DNA of 64,000 bases. Source: Thermoflexus hugenholtzii (lineage in GTDB: Bacteria; Chloroflexota; Anaerolineae; Thermoflexales; Thermoflexaceae). Made by a program: the position numbers and the translations under genes. Where the stretch lies: the NCBI RefSeq assembly GCF_018771565.1, contig NZ_CP076326.1:1860001-1924000 (forward strand), written 5' to 3'. This document shows, in pieces, positions 51,441 through 60,410 of this stretch. Positions within the stretch are counted from its first letter, which is position 1, and each line of letters begins with the position of its first letter. A model generated the notes under the pieces. That model was not told the DNA's origin and made no database searches. It was given only the letters and a program-made list of their open reading frames with translations.

Positions 51441-52859
51441 TCAATCCCGTGCGGGCTTGACCTCCGGCGCGGGCACCACCGGCGGGAGCTCCTCCTCCAC
51501 AGGCAGGCGCTCCAGCTCCTCCTCCCGCCCCATGGCTTCGGCCAGCTCCAGTCGATGGCGCCGTTCGGGGATCAAGCCCTGGGGGCGCAGGATCATCATC
51601 AGGATGAGCAGGATCCCGAAGACCAGGCGCTCATACTTGGCCGGCTCCAGCTGGGTCGGCCACTGGCTGAGGGGGAAGTTGATCAGCGGGATCACCACCC
51701 CGGCCTGGCGCAGCTTGTTCAGCATCAACGAGAGGCCCTTCAGGATCTGGAGGTTGAGGATGGTCACCACCGTGGCCCCCACAATGGCGCCGGGGATGCT
51801 CCCCATGCCGCCCACGATCACCATCACCAGCACCCCGATGGATTCCATGAACGTGAAGCTCTCGGGGTTGATGAAATACTGCTTGGCGGCGAAGATCATC
51901 CCCATGGCGCCGGCGAAAGAAGCCCCCGTGGCGAAGGCGGCCAGCTTCATCCGCACGAGAGGGATCCCCATGGCCTGGGCGGCCAGCTCATCCTCCCGGA
52001 TCGCCGTCCACGCCCGCCCCACCCAGGAGTTCTCCAGACGCCGGGCCATCCAGATCGCAAACCCGATCACCAGCAGGACCAGGAAGTAGAAATAAAGCGC
52101 ATAAAGGGTGGGGTCATCCAGGCGGATCCCCAGGGCGTGCAACCACGGCTTGAAGAACAGGGGCGGCCGCTGCACGGGGCGGATCCCCTGCGGGCCGTTG
52201 GTCAGGTTGATCGGCTTGTCCAGGTTGTTCACGATCACGCGGATCACCTCGCCGAAGGCGAGCGTGACGATGGCGAGGTAGTCCCCTCGCAGCCGCAGCA
52301 CCGGCAGCCCCAGGAGGATCCCGGTAAGGGCCGCCACCCCCACCGCCAGGAAGAGGAAGGGGAAGAACCATTCCGGCTCCAGGGGGAAGCGGTTCGTCCC
52401 GAAGGCGATGTTGGCCTGCGGGGAGCCGAAGATGGCCCACAGATACGCGCCGACGGCGTAAAAGGCCACATACCCCAGGTCCAGCAGCCCGGCGAAGCCC
52501 ACCACGATGTTCAGCCCCAGGGCCATCGCCGCGAAGATCCCCACCTGGGTGGCGACCTCCAGCAGGAACGTGTTCCGGACCCCCAGGATGGGGAGGAGGA
52601 CCAGCAGGATGGCCAGACCCAGGAGGGCCTTCAGCGCTCCGGACAGCGGGGCGTAATAAATCACCAGCAAGGAGCCCAGGAAGGCGGCGAAGGCCAGGGC
52701 GGAGACCAGAGGAAACCAGACCGCATCCCGCAGCCCCGGCTGGCTCAACCAGTTCATCAGCAGGAGGGCGGCGACAATGTAACCCAGGACTCCGACGAGA
52801 TAGATCGAACGCCCGTTTCGGATCTGGGCGATCCACTCCACGGCTTTGGCACGGATCAT
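51441..52859 (-). CDS. livM: Branched-chain amino acid ABC transporter permease LivM
   Basis: A 472-aa permease with about ten hydrophobic helices. Family segments: GLNIVVGFAGLLDLGYVAFYAVGAY, LPVLRLRGDYLAIVTLAFGEVIRV, WTAIREDELAAQAMGIPLVRMKLAAFATGASFAGAMG and FTFMESIGVLVMVIVGGMGSIPGAIVGA. It is longer than E. coli LivM (425 aa), with extra residues at both ends. Confidence 0.95.
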   Translation of the reverse strand: MIRAKAVEWIAQIRNGRSIYLVGVLGYIVAALLLMNWLSQPGLRDAVWFPLVSALAFAAFLGSLLVIYYAPLSGALKALLGLAILLVLLPILGVRNTFLLEVATQVGIFAAMALGLNIVVGFAGLLDLGYVAFYAVGAYLWAIFGSPQANIAFGTNRFPLEPEWFFPFLFLAVGVAALTGILLGLPVLRLRGDYLAIVTLAFGEVIRVIVNNLDKPINLTNGPQGIRPVQRPPLFFKPWLHALGIRLDDPTLYALYFYFLVLLVIGFAIWMARRLENSWVGRAWTAIREDELAAQAMGIPLVRMKLAAFATGASFAGAMGMIFAAKQYFINPESFTFMESIGVLVMVIVGGMGSIPGAIVGATVVTILNLQILKGLSLMLNKLRQAGVVIPLINFPLSQWPTQLEPAKYERLVFGILLILMMILRPQGLIPERRHRLELAEAMGREEELERLPVEEELPPVVPAPEVKPARD

Positions 52860-52889
52860 CCCGCACCTCTTCGCCTCAGGAATGCTTCA

Positions 52890-54038
52890 CTACGCCTTCT
52901 GACCCACCTGCTCGCCGAGCAGGCCCGTCGGGCGGAACATCAGGATCAGGATCAGGATCAGGAAGGCGAAGATGTCCTTATATTCCGCCCCGAAGGCCCC
53001 GCCGGTAAACTGAGAGAGATAGGCCCCTGCGAAGCCCTCCAGGACCCCCAGGACGATCCCGCCGAGCATGGCCCCGGTGATGTTGCCGATGCCGCCCAGG
53101 ACCGCCGCGGTGAAAGCCTTGATCCCGGGGATGAAGCCCACGTAGGGATCGATGCGACCCACCCGGATCCCATACAGCACGCCGGTGGCCCCGCCCAGGG
53201 CGCCACCGATCAGGAAGGTCAGCATGATGATCCGATCGACGTCCACCCCCATCAGCGCCGCCGTGGGCCGATCCTGGGCCACCGCCCGGATCGCCCGGCC
53301 CAGCCGGGTCGCGTTCACCACGAAGTTCAAACCGGTGAGCATCAATAAAGAAGCGATGATGATAAAGACCACCTTCGCCTGGATCTGCATCTGGACCGGC
53401 TGGCCGGCCACCGTGAAGGCGGCGATGGGGATCTGCTGATTCAGGACGGGGAAGGATGGATAATTTCGATAGAAAGCGTTGTTCAAGAGACCCTCCAGGG
53501 CCCGGACGGCGTCCTGGAGGAAGAACGAGACCCCGATGGCGGAGATCAGGGGCACCAGGCGGGGCGCCCCCCGCAACGGCCGGTAGGCGATCCGCTCGAT
53601 GGCCACCGCCAGCAGCCCGCTGCCGACCATCCCGGCGGCCACCGCCAGCAGGATCCCGGCCATGATCAGCATCAGGGGGGCCGTGGAGGGGATGGCCAGG
53701 GCGAGCATGAGCTCCACGCCGATGAACGCCCCGACCATGAAGATCTCGCTGTGAGCGAAGTTGATGAACTGCAGCACCCCGTAGACCATCGTGTAGCCCA
53801 GGGCGATCATCGCGTAAAGGAAGCCGATGACCAGGCCGTCGATGGCCACCTGGGGCAACGTGCGGACGACAAACTGGAGAAGCGTCATCCCCCCGGCCAC
53901 CGGGCGGTTGAAGAGGACGGCGAGGAGGAGGATGATCGAGCCGATCACCAGAAGGCTGATCGCCACAAAGACGAAAAGCTGGATCAGCGGGACTACCAGG
54001 GCCTGATACAGAAGGGACTCCGAGAGCTTCCCGCGCAT
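52890..54038 (-). CDS. livH: Branched-chain amino acid ABC transporter permease LivH
   Basis: A 382-aa permease. The core (DGLVIGFLYAMIALGYTMVYGVLQFINFAHSEIFMVGAF, ATRLGRAIRAVAQDRPTAALMGVDVDRIIMLTFLIGGALGGATGVLYG, VLGGIGNITGAMLGGIVLGVLEGF) is clear LivH. An N-terminal extension of about 60 residues adds one more membrane helix (IQLFVFVAISLLVIGSIILLLAVLF) compared with E. coli LivH (308 aa). Confidence 0.94.
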   Translation of the reverse strand: MRGKLSESLLYQALVVPLIQLFVFVAISLLVIGSIILLLAVLFNRPVAGGMTLLQFVVRTLPQVAIDGLVIGFLYAMIALGYTMVYGVLQFINFAHSEIFMVGAFIGVELMLALAIPSTAPLMLIMAGILLAVAAGMVGSGLLAVAIERIAYRPLRGAPRLVPLISAIGVSFFLQDAVRALEGLLNNAFYRNYPSFPVLNQQIPIAAFTVAGQPVQMQIQAKVVFIIIASLLMLTGLNFVVNATRLGRAIRAVAQDRPTAALMGVDVDRIIMLTFLIGGALGGATGVLYGIRVGRIDPYVGFIPGIKAFTAAVLGGIGNITGAMLGGIVLGVLEGFAGAYLSQFTGGAFGAEYKDIFAFLILILILMFRPTGLLGEQVGQKA

Positions 54039-54084
54039 TCGTCACGAATCCACCATAGGATTTGCCGCGCATAACCCCCTGGCC

Positions 54085-54113
54085 GGGTGGGGAGGCTTCT
54101 CGCCTCCCCACCC
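54085..54113. terminator. Stem-loop between livK and livH
   Basis: A perfect 12-bp stem (54085-54096 with 54102-54113, loop TTCTC) lies 20 bases after the livK stop on the minus strand. Without a U-run it is likely a partial terminator or an mRNA 3' stabiliser that raises binding protein over permease expression. Confidence 0.6.
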
Positions 54114-54132
54114 GCGCCATGCTTTATTTACT

Positions 54133-55431
54133 TTACTTCACCCCGCACTTCGCCTTCAGCTCCGGCGTGAAGGGCGGCGGCGCCAGCTCCAGGGTCTTCA
54201 CCAGCTCGTTCTTGCCCCAGTCCTCCGGCTTGCCGGAGACCACCTTGATCACGAAGTATTTCGCCTTGACCGGGTCGCCCCGCTCATCGAAGGTGATCAC
54301 GCCGGTGATCCCCTGGAAGTCCTTGGTTGCCCGCACCTTCTCCGCCACTGCCTTGCGGCTCGGCTTCTGGCCGCCCGCTTCCTTGATGGCCGCCTCGATG
54401 GCCTTCAGCACGATCGCCGTGGCGTCGTAGGCCTGGGCCGAGAAGGGCTCGGGATCCTTGCCGAACTTCGCCTTGTAGTCCTCGATGAACTTCTTGGCCC
54501 CCTCGTAGACCGTCGGCGGCGCGGCCACGCTCGTGTAATACATCCCCACCACCGCATCGCCGGCGATCTTGGCCAGCTCCGAGGAGTCCATCCCGTCCGG
54601 CCCCAGGAAGATCGCCTTCACGCCCTTCTCCCGGGCCTGCTTGAAGAAGACCCCCGCCTGATCGTAGATGCCGCCGAAGTAGATCAGCTCGGGGTTGGCC
54701 GCCTGGATCGCGGTGATCAGGGGATCGAAGTTCGCCTTCTCCTCGGTCCCCTCAAAGCCCAGGACCTTGCCGCCGAGCTCCTCGAAGCGCTTCTTGAAGA
54801 ACTCGGCCACGCCCTGGCCGTAGGTCGTCTTGTCGTGGATCACGAAGGCGGTCTTGACCTTGAGCTCGTTGAAGGCGAACTCCGCGCCCACCGCCCCCTG
54901 CACATCGTCGCGGCCGCAGACCCGGTTCACCACCAGATACCCGCGGTCAGTGATGCAGGGGTTGGTGTTGGCTGGGGAGACCATGACCAGGTCGTAATCC
55001 TTGTAGGTCTCCGAGGAGGGGATGGCCACGCCGGAGTTGAGGTGCCCGATCACCGCCAGGATGTCGGGATCGTTGACCAGCTGCTTGGCGTTGGCCACGC
55101 CCACATCCGGCTTGGCCTGGTCATCGAAGGGGACCAGCTCCACCTTGAAGCCCAGGGCCTCAATGGGGCCTTTGAGCTGCTCGATGGCCAGCTGGGCCCC
55201 GTTCTTGATCCCCTCGCCCAGGGCCGCCTGGCCGCCCGAGAGCGGGCTCTGGGTGGCGATCTTGATGGTGCCCTTCACCGCCGGCGTCGACGTCGCCGCC
55301 GGAGCAGCGGGCGTCGGGCTCGCCGCCGGAGCAGCAGGGGCCTGGGTTGGGGTGGGCGTCGCCGCCGGAGCGCAGGCGGCGAGCAGCAGGCTGAACACCG
55401 TCAGCGCCATCAGGATCCTGGAAAACTTCAT
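54133..55431 (-). CDS. livK: Branched-chain amino acid ABC transporter substrate-binding lipoprotein
   Basis: A 432-aa Leu/Ile/Val-binding protein-like lipoprotein (type I periplasmic fold). Lipobox LLLAAC (Cys20), a 30-residue Ala/Pro/Thr linker, then IKIATQSPLSGGQAALGEGIKNGAQLAIEQ, VAVIG-like segment ILAVIGHLNSGVAIPSSETY, AFVIHDKTTYGQGVAEFF, LIYFGGIYDQAGVFFKQ and PEPFSAQAYDATAIVLKAI. ATG has a very strong SD (AAGGAGGAGG). First gene of the liv operon. Annotated elsewhere as livJ or livK; specificity is inferred. Confidence 0.94.
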   Translation of the reverse strand: MKFSRILMALTVFSLLLAACAPAATPTPTQAPAAPAASPTPAAPAATSTPAVKGTIKIATQSPLSGGQAALGEGIKNGAQLAIEQLKGPIEALGFKVELVPFDDQAKPDVGVANAKQLVNDPDILAVIGHLNSGVAIPSSETYKDYDLVMVSPANTNPCITDRGYLVVNRVCGRDDVQGAVGAEFAFNELKVKTAFVIHDKTTYGQGVAEFFKKRFEELGGKVLGFEGTEEKANFDPLITAIQAANPELIYFGGIYDQAGVFFKQAREKGVKAIFLGPDGMDSSELAKIAGDAVVGMYYTSVAAPPTVYEGAKKFIEDYKAKFGKDPEPFSAQAYDATAIVLKAIEAAIKEAGGQKPSRKAVAEKVRATKDFQGITGVITFDERGDPVKAKYFVIKVVSGKPEDWGKNELVKTLELAPPPFTPELKAKCGVK

Positions 55432-55580
55432 GGCCTCCTCCTTTTAGCAGGATTCGCAGAAGGGAAAACTTTACAGGCAGAAAACACCCGGAACGACCGG
55501 GCTCCGCCCGACCGGAAATAAGGAGGATCCCTCGCGGTCTCGCGCCGCCGCTGGCACCTCCTTTCCGCAAAGGACGGCTT
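55432..55580 (-). other. 149-nt leader of the liv operon
   Basis: Predicted transcript from about 55581 to the livK start. It is long for a bacterial leader and contains a short CGGGC/GCCCG hairpin near 55500, but no riboswitch pattern I recognise. Confidence 0.45.
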
Positions 55581-55587
55581 GTTTGCA

Positions 55588-55616
55588 ATTTTAGAAGCCC
55601 CCGGGCGATCTGTCAA
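55588..55616 (-). promoter_or_regulatory. Near-consensus housekeeping promoter of the liv operon
   Basis: On the minus strand TTGACA (55616-55611), exactly 17 bases, then TAAAAT (55593-55588). This is the best -35/-10 match in the window. Start of transcription predicted near 55581. Confidence 0.75.
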
Positions 55617-55739
55617 GGTCACCCCGGATCCCCTCGTTCTCCCATCCCATCCGCAAAGTGGAACCTCCAAGTGTCTTTTCGAGGCATAAAAGTTTGAGAA
55701 AACTCATAAAATCGCTGGAAGAAATGGTTATCATAGGGA

Positions 55740-56270
55740 TCACCGGGCGGGGGGCTCCGTCGAGGAGGATGGCCCCTCCAGGGCTTGGATCTCCTCCTCC
55801 GGGATGCCCAGGGCGCGCAGCTCCTCCTGCAGGTCGAACTTGAACCGCTGGAGCCAGTAGATAGGGACCTTCAGGTTGTAAAGAAAGATTTGCTCGTTGA
55901 GCTCGGCGATGCGTCGGGCGAAGGCCCGCAGGGCCCGTTCCCACTCCGCCTCGATCCACTCCCGCTCCCGTCGGCTCCGCGGGTCGGATTTCCCCGCCAG
56001 GGCCTGCAGGGCCTCCTGACGCCACTGGAGGGTCCGCCGCAGATCCTGCCGGGCCTGTTCGATCCCCCGCCGGATGGCCAGGTCGGCCTCGATCCACTCC
56101 GGCCGGGCATCGTTCTGCCGGAGAAGATGATAGGCGATGGCGAGCCCCGGTTCGAGGTAGGGGTTCTCCTCCAGCTGCAGCGGCCGCCCCTTGCCCGGGA
56201 GGTGATCGAACTCCCCCCGGCGCATGGCTTCCAGGATCTTCTGCTCCACCCACTCGCCCCAGTTCACCAT
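55740..56270 (-). CDS. DUF1992 (DnaJ homologue subfamily C member 28-like) protein
   Basis: A 176-aa soluble helical protein. The N-terminal family domain is clear: EQKILEAMRRGEFDHLPGKGRPLQLEENPYLEPGLAIAYHLLRQNDARPEWI. The rest is a long coiled-coil-like helix (RREREWIEAEWERALRAFARRIAELNEQI) and KVPIYWLQRFKFDL. Function unknown; no J-domain is present despite the family name. The SD is weak. It follows the ferredoxin reductase gene by 28 bases. Confidence 0.85.
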   Translation of the reverse strand: MVNWGEWVEQKILEAMRRGEFDHLPGKGRPLQLEENPYLEPGLAIAYHLLRQNDARPEWIEADLAIRRGIEQARQDLRRTLQWRQEALQALAGKSDPRSRREREWIEAEWERALRAFARRIAELNEQIFLYNLKVPIYWLQRFKFDLQEELRALGIPEEEIQALEGPSSSTEPPAR

Positions 56271-56298
56271 CCCGCGCCCATCCTTCGGAGGAGATCCT

Positions 56299-57321
56299 TC
56301 ACCGGAGCCGCATCTCGCTGGAGTGGCCGGGGAACACCTTGGCCTGCGGGTTGATGTAGGTGGCCGCATAGTTCACCGCCGTGGCCGCCTGGGCGAAGCC
56401 GATCACGATGAGGTTCAGCGGCTCCACCCCCTCCGGCGCCGTGATGTCCCCCGCGGCGTAGACGCCGGGCAGGTTGGTCTCCATGCGGGCGTTCACCTTG
56501 ATGTAGCGGTTCCCCACCGTCTCCAGCCCCCAGCTCTTGATCGGCCCCAGGTCCGCCTTGAACCCCAGGCTCATGATCACCGCGTCCACCGGGATCACCG
56601 TCTCCTCCCCGGTGCGGTTATCGAAGATCACCGCCTCCCGGATCCAGCCGTCCGGCCCGGGATGGAGGGCTTTCAACTCATGGAAGAGCCGGACCTCCAC
56701 GCCGGAGCGCATGAGCTCGGCCACGCTGCCCGGGTGGGCACGGAACTGATCGCGGCGATGGATCAGGGTGATGTGGGCGGCGAAGTCCTTGAGGTTGAGG
56801 GCCCAGTCCACCGCCGTGTCGCCACCTCCCACGATCAGCAGCCGCTTGTTGCGGAAGGGCCGGCGCTCGGTCACCACGTAATACAGCCCCCGCCCCTCAT
56901 ACTGGTCGATCTCGGGCTTGCCGATCCGGTTGGGCTGAAAGGCCCCGATGCCCGCGGCGATCAGCACCGTCCGGGCCCGATGGATCCCCCGATCGGTCTC
57001 CACAGCCCAGAGCGCGTCCTCCCGCCGCAACCCTACGGCGCGCTCCCCCAGGCAGAAGATGGGGTTGAACATGGAAGCCTGTTCCACCAGCAAGCGCACC
57101 AGATCCTTGGCCAGGATCTTGGGATGGCCCGGCACATCATAGATGAATTTTTCGGGATACAGCACAGCCAGCTGGCCCCCGGGCTGGGGCAGGGCGTCGA
57201 TGACCTTGACGCTGAGGCCGCGAAGCCCGGCGTAGAAAGCCCCGAACAGACCGGTCGGCCCCGCGCCGATGATGACCAGATCCACCGGGCCCGCGTCTTC
57301 ACGCACTGGAGCCTCCGACAT
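56299..57321 (-). CDS. Ferredoxin--NADP reductase, thioredoxin reductase-like (YumC type)
   Basis: A 340-aa FAD/NAD(P)H flavoprotein. FAD site DLVIIGAGPTGLFGAFYAGLRG, PGGQLAVLYPEKFIYDVPGHP, NADP site LLIVGGGDTAVDWALNL, and the second FAD motif GVYAAGDITAPEG. The CxxC redox pair of thioredoxin reductase is missing, which is the mark of the TrxR-like ferredoxin-NADP reductases. ATG at 57321 has SD AAGGAGG. Role: electron transfer between ferredoxin and NADP(H). Confidence 0.92.
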   Translation of the reverse strand: MSEAPVREDAGPVDLVIIGAGPTGLFGAFYAGLRGLSVKVIDALPQPGGQLAVLYPEKFIYDVPGHPKILAKDLVRLLVEQASMFNPIFCLGERAVGLRREDALWAVETDRGIHRARTVLIAAGIGAFQPNRIGKPEIDQYEGRGLYYVVTERRPFRNKRLLIVGGGDTAVDWALNLKDFAAHITLIHRRDQFRAHPGSVAELMRSGVEVRLFHELKALHPGPDGWIREAVIFDNRTGEETVIPVDAVIMSLGFKADLGPIKSWGLETVGNRYIKVNARMETNLPGVYAAGDITAPEGVEPLNLIVIGFAQAATAVNYAATYINPQAKVFPGHSSEMRLR

Positions 57322-57358
57322 CTCCGCCTCCTTCGGTCCGGATGTTTCGCCGCCTCCC

Positions 57359-57366
57359 ATTATAAT
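57359..57366. promoter_or_regulatory. Symmetric TATAAT of the ferredoxin-NADP reductase gene
   Basis: The bases ATTATAAT give TATAAT on the minus strand (57364-57359, 38 bases before the reductase start) and also TATAAT on the plus strand (57361-57366). Confidence 0.5.
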
Positions 57367-57463
57367 TGGGAGAAATCCCTTTCCGAAGCAGCGTCCCGCC
57401 GAGGCCCAGGCGAAGCCCTCCATCCACCCCGCCCGGGGCCCGGCAGGGGCCCCATGCCCCGGG

Positions 57464-57469
57464 TATAAT
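57464..57469 (+). promoter_or_regulatory. Predicted -10 box of the large glycosidase-like gene
   Basis: A perfect TATAAT 52 bases before the start codon. No good -35; the upstream region is GC-rich. Confidence 0.5.
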
Positions 57470-57520
57470 GGGAGTATCTTAAGCCGGGGAGTCCCGGCGA
57501 TCTCAGGGAGGTCCGTTCCG

Positions 57521-60292
57521 ATGGCGATCGCACGTCCCAGAACGCGCGTCCCCCTGTGGGGATGGATCGTCGGGCTGGTCGGCCTGGCCCTGCTGGCCCT
57601 GGCCGGCGTCGGCCTGGCGGCCCGCTCCGCCGGCGCGGCTTGCCAAACAGCCACCGCCGCTCAGCCCCTCCAGCTGCCAACCTTCCGGATGGCCCCGGCC
57701 GATCCCTCGCAAACCCTCCGGGCCGCCGTCCAGCCTTTCGCGGAGCCGGATCGCGCGCTCCGGGAGGCCCTGACCCGTCTGCCTCCGACGCTGAAACCCA
57801 CAGGCCCCTATTACGCGGTGCGTTTCTGCGGCGAGCCTCCGCTTCCCCTTCGGGTGACCGTTTACATCCCGGAGGGAGTGGAGCCCTGGACGACGGCCGA
57901 CGTATGGGGCTGGACCGGAGAGGAGTGGCTCTGGATCGGGGGCGAGCTGGAGGAGGCCCACGGCCTTCTGACCGGGGAGGCTCCCCGCCCGCCGCGCTAC
58001 GTGATCGTCACCGCCGCTCAGGTCCCGGTGCCGGCCTTCGGCGCTGTTCAGGAACCCGGGGTCTCCCCGGATCCCCGGGCGCTGGAGGTGGTGAGCGAGG
58101 TGAGCGTGGCGGGGATGACCCTGGGGCTGGGCGGCCGGCTGATGGGAGATGTCCAGGCCCTCCCACCGCCGGACCCCCAGGGGCGCTTCGTCACCTGGCT
58201 GCTGGTCCGGAACTACCTTCCCGGCGGCGCGCCGAACGCCGCGGCCCTCTCCGCCCTGCTCGCCAGCCCCGCGGTCTATCAAGCCCATGCCCAAGAGATC
58301 GCCGGCGTGGTCCGGTCCCGCAATTACAACGGCGTCCTGGTGGATTACCGGGGGCTCACCACGGACCAGCAAGCGGCGTTCCTGGATTTCCTTGCCCATC
58401 TCCGACGGGCCCTGCATGAACAGGGGAAGATCCTCGCGGTGATGGCTCCGCTCCCGCTGCCGGGGGAGAACGGCCGCTTCCACACCGGTGGTTACGACTG
58501 GAACCGGCTGGGCCGCCTGGCGGACGTCCTTTACGTGGAAGCCCCGGATGATCCCAACGCGTTCGTTCCGGGCGGGCTGGTGGAGCAGAGCCTGCGCTGG
58601 CTGATCGGTCGGGTGAACCGCTACCAGCTGCAGCTGGTAGGGCCCAGCCGGGGGATCGACCTGGGGCCTTCCGGGGCCCGATCCGTGGCGTTCGAGGAGG
58701 CCCTCGCCCATCTCGCCCATCTGGAGAACACCGGCCCGCTGACCGTCACCCCGGGGATCACCCTCACCCTGGAGCCCGGGGCCACCGCCCGGGATCTGGA
58801 GTTCCTGGCCGAAGCCGGGGTCTATCGCTACCTCTATGTGGACCCGGAGGGCCAGCCGCACACCGTCTGGATGCCCACCATCGGCCTGCTGGACCGCCAG
58901 CTGGCCCTGGTCCGGACTTATCGGCTGCGCGGGCTGACGCTGCGGGGCCTGCTGGAGGGCGGGACAGCGCCCGGGACGGTGGAGGCGATGCAGGCCTACC
59001 GCCAGCGCGGGGAGGTGCCGCCTCCGCCGACCCTGGAGTGGGTGTGGCGGATCACCGGGCCGGATGGTCGGATTGTGACGGAGATCCCGCGCCCCCTGGC
59101 CGATGGCCAGGCGCAGTGGGCGGCGCCGGAGTCGGCGGAGGGGCCTTTCCGCATCGCCCTGCTCCTGCGCACCCACATGGGGGAGCAACCCCAGGGGGAG
59201 ACCACGGGCGTCCTTGCCCGCGCCACCCCGACGCCCTCCCCGACGCCGACGCGCATCCCCGGGCCCACGCGGACGCCCGGCCCGACGCCGACGCCGGGTC
59301 CCAGCCCGACACCGCGCCCCACGGCCACCCCGCGTCCGCGGCCCATCGGCGGTGGCTTTGAGCTGGGCGGCCACGTGGACAGCTTCGCCCGGCCGGATCT
59401 GATGCGCTACGCCGGGATGACCTGGGTCAAGCGGCAGGTCCGCTGGTCCCCGGGCCAGGATCCCTCCAGCGTCGCCGGGCTGATCCAGCAGGCCCATGCC
59501 TATGGCTTCAAGATCCTCCTGGGCATCGTGGGCCATCCGCAGGAGATGGGCGCGCCCAACCCCGGCTACTTCGACGCCTTCGCCCAGTTCCTCGGTGGAG
59601 TTGCCGCCCTGGGGGCGGACGGAATCGAGGTGTGGAACGAGCAGAACATCGATCGGGAGTGGCCCACCGGCCACATCGATCCCGTCAGCTACACGGACAT
59701 GTTGCGGCGGGCTTACAACGCCATCAAGAGCCGCAACCCTGGCACCCTGGTGATCAGCGGGGCGCCGGCTCCCACCGGGGCGGAAGGAGCCTTCGGCTCC
59801 CATCGGGTCTGGAACGACGATCGCTACGTGGCCGGGATGGCGGCGGCCGGCGCGGCGAGCTACGCCGATTGCATCGGCATCCACTACAACGAGGGGATCG
59901 TCCCGCCGGACTGGACCAGCGGGGATCCGCGGGACAACTACTACACCCGCTACTTCTGGGGCATGGTGAACACCTACTGGAACGCCTTCGGGGGCGCCCG
60001 CAAGCTGTGCTTCACCGAGCTGGGCTACCTCTCCGACGATGGCTATCCGCCGCTGGAGGCCGTGGCCCCGTCCTTCGCCTGGGCGAAGGACGTGACGGTT
60101 CAGCAGCAGGCGGAGTGGCTGGCCCGCGCCGCGCAGCTCTCGGCCCAGAGTGGCAAGGTGCGCCTGATGATCATCTGGAACGTGGACTTCAGGAACTACG
60201 GGGCGGATCCCATGGCCGGCTACGCCATCATCCGGCCGGATGGCTCCTGCCCGGCCTGCGAGACGCTCCATCAGGTGATGGGGGGCCGGTAG
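57521..60292 (+). CDS. Exported two-domain glycoside hydrolase-like protein
   Basis: A 923-aa protein with an N-terminal signal anchor (about 12-36). The first half has a TIM-barrel-like region resembling GH18/SleL-type proteins (YNGVLVDYRGLTTDQQAAFLDFL), but the expected catalytic Glu after VDY is Arg. A Pro/Thr linker (about 568-606) leads to a C-terminal GH39/GH5-like barrel: VKRQVRWSPGQDP, IEVWNEQNIDREW with acid/base Glu707, ASYADCIGIHYNEG, and LCFTELGYLSDDG with nucleophile Glu833. ATG with SD GGAGGT at 7 bases. Substrate unknown; outside the cell. The C-terminal barrel is paralogous to the next gene. Confidence 0.8.
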   Translation: MAIARPRTRVPLWGWIVGLVGLALLALAGVGLAARSAGAACQTATAAQPLQLPTFRMAPADPSQTLRAAVQPFAEPDRALREALTRLPPTLKPTGPYYAVRFCGEPPLPLRVTVYIPEGVEPWTTADVWGWTGEEWLWIGGELEEAHGLLTGEAPRPPRYVIVTAAQVPVPAFGAVQEPGVSPDPRALEVVSEVSVAGMTLGLGGRLMGDVQALPPPDPQGRFVTWLLVRNYLPGGAPNAAALSALLASPAVYQAHAQEIAGVVRSRNYNGVLVDYRGLTTDQQAAFLDFLAHLRRALHEQGKILAVMAPLPLPGENGRFHTGGYDWNRLGRLADVLYVEAPDDPNAFVPGGLVEQSLRWLIGRVNRYQLQLVGPSRGIDLGPSGARSVAFEEALAHLAHLENTGPLTVTPGITLTLEPGATARDLEFLAEAGVYRYLYVDPEGQPHTVWMPTIGLLDRQLALVRTYRLRGLTLRGLLEGGTAPGTVEAMQAYRQRGEVPPPPTLEWVWRITGPDGRIVTEIPRPLADGQAQWAAPESAEGPFRIALLLRTHMGEQPQGETTGVLARATPTPSPTPTRIPGPTRTPGPTPTPGPSPTPRPTATPRPRPIGGGFELGGHVDSFARPDLMRYAGMTWVKRQVRWSPGQDPSSVAGLIQQAHAYGFKILLGIVGHPQEMGAPNPGYFDAFAQFLGGVAALGADGIEVWNEQNIDREWPTGHIDPVSYTDMLRRAYNAIKSRNPGTLVISGAPAPTGAEGAFGSHRVWNDDRYVAGMAAAGAASYADCIGIHYNEGIVPPDWTSGDPRDNYYTRYFWGMVNTYWNAFGGARKLCFTELGYLSDDGYPPLEAVAPSFAWAKDVTVQQQAEWLARAAQLSAQSGKVRLMIIWNVDFRNYGADPMAGYAIIRPDGSCPACETLHQVMGGR

Positions 60293-60344
60293 GGCTGTTC
60301 ATGGGGAAGGCCTCCCCGGTGCGGATGTGCATCCTTCGGATCGC

Positions 60345-60375
60345 GTGAGCCCGGCTCGACCTGGGCCGGGCTCAC
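60345..60375 (+). terminator. Stem-loop after the large glycosidase-like gene
   Basis: A perfect 11-bp stem (60345-60355 with 60365-60375), loop of 9 bases. No U-run. It separates the two glycosidase-like genes. Confidence 0.6.
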
Positions 60376-60410
60376 GAATTCCATCCCGGCTGAGGAGGTT
60401 CGAGACACCC

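Noticed and set aside
51429-53348. 639-aa plus-strand ORF opposite livM/livH
   Set aside because: His/Gln/Asp-rich reading typical of antisense of GC-rich membrane-protein genes; the minus strand has clear LivM and LivH.
57503-60271. 922-aa minus-strand ORF opposite the large glycosidase-like gene
   Set aside because: Opposite strand has signal anchor, SD, promoter and catalytic motifs; this frame has none.
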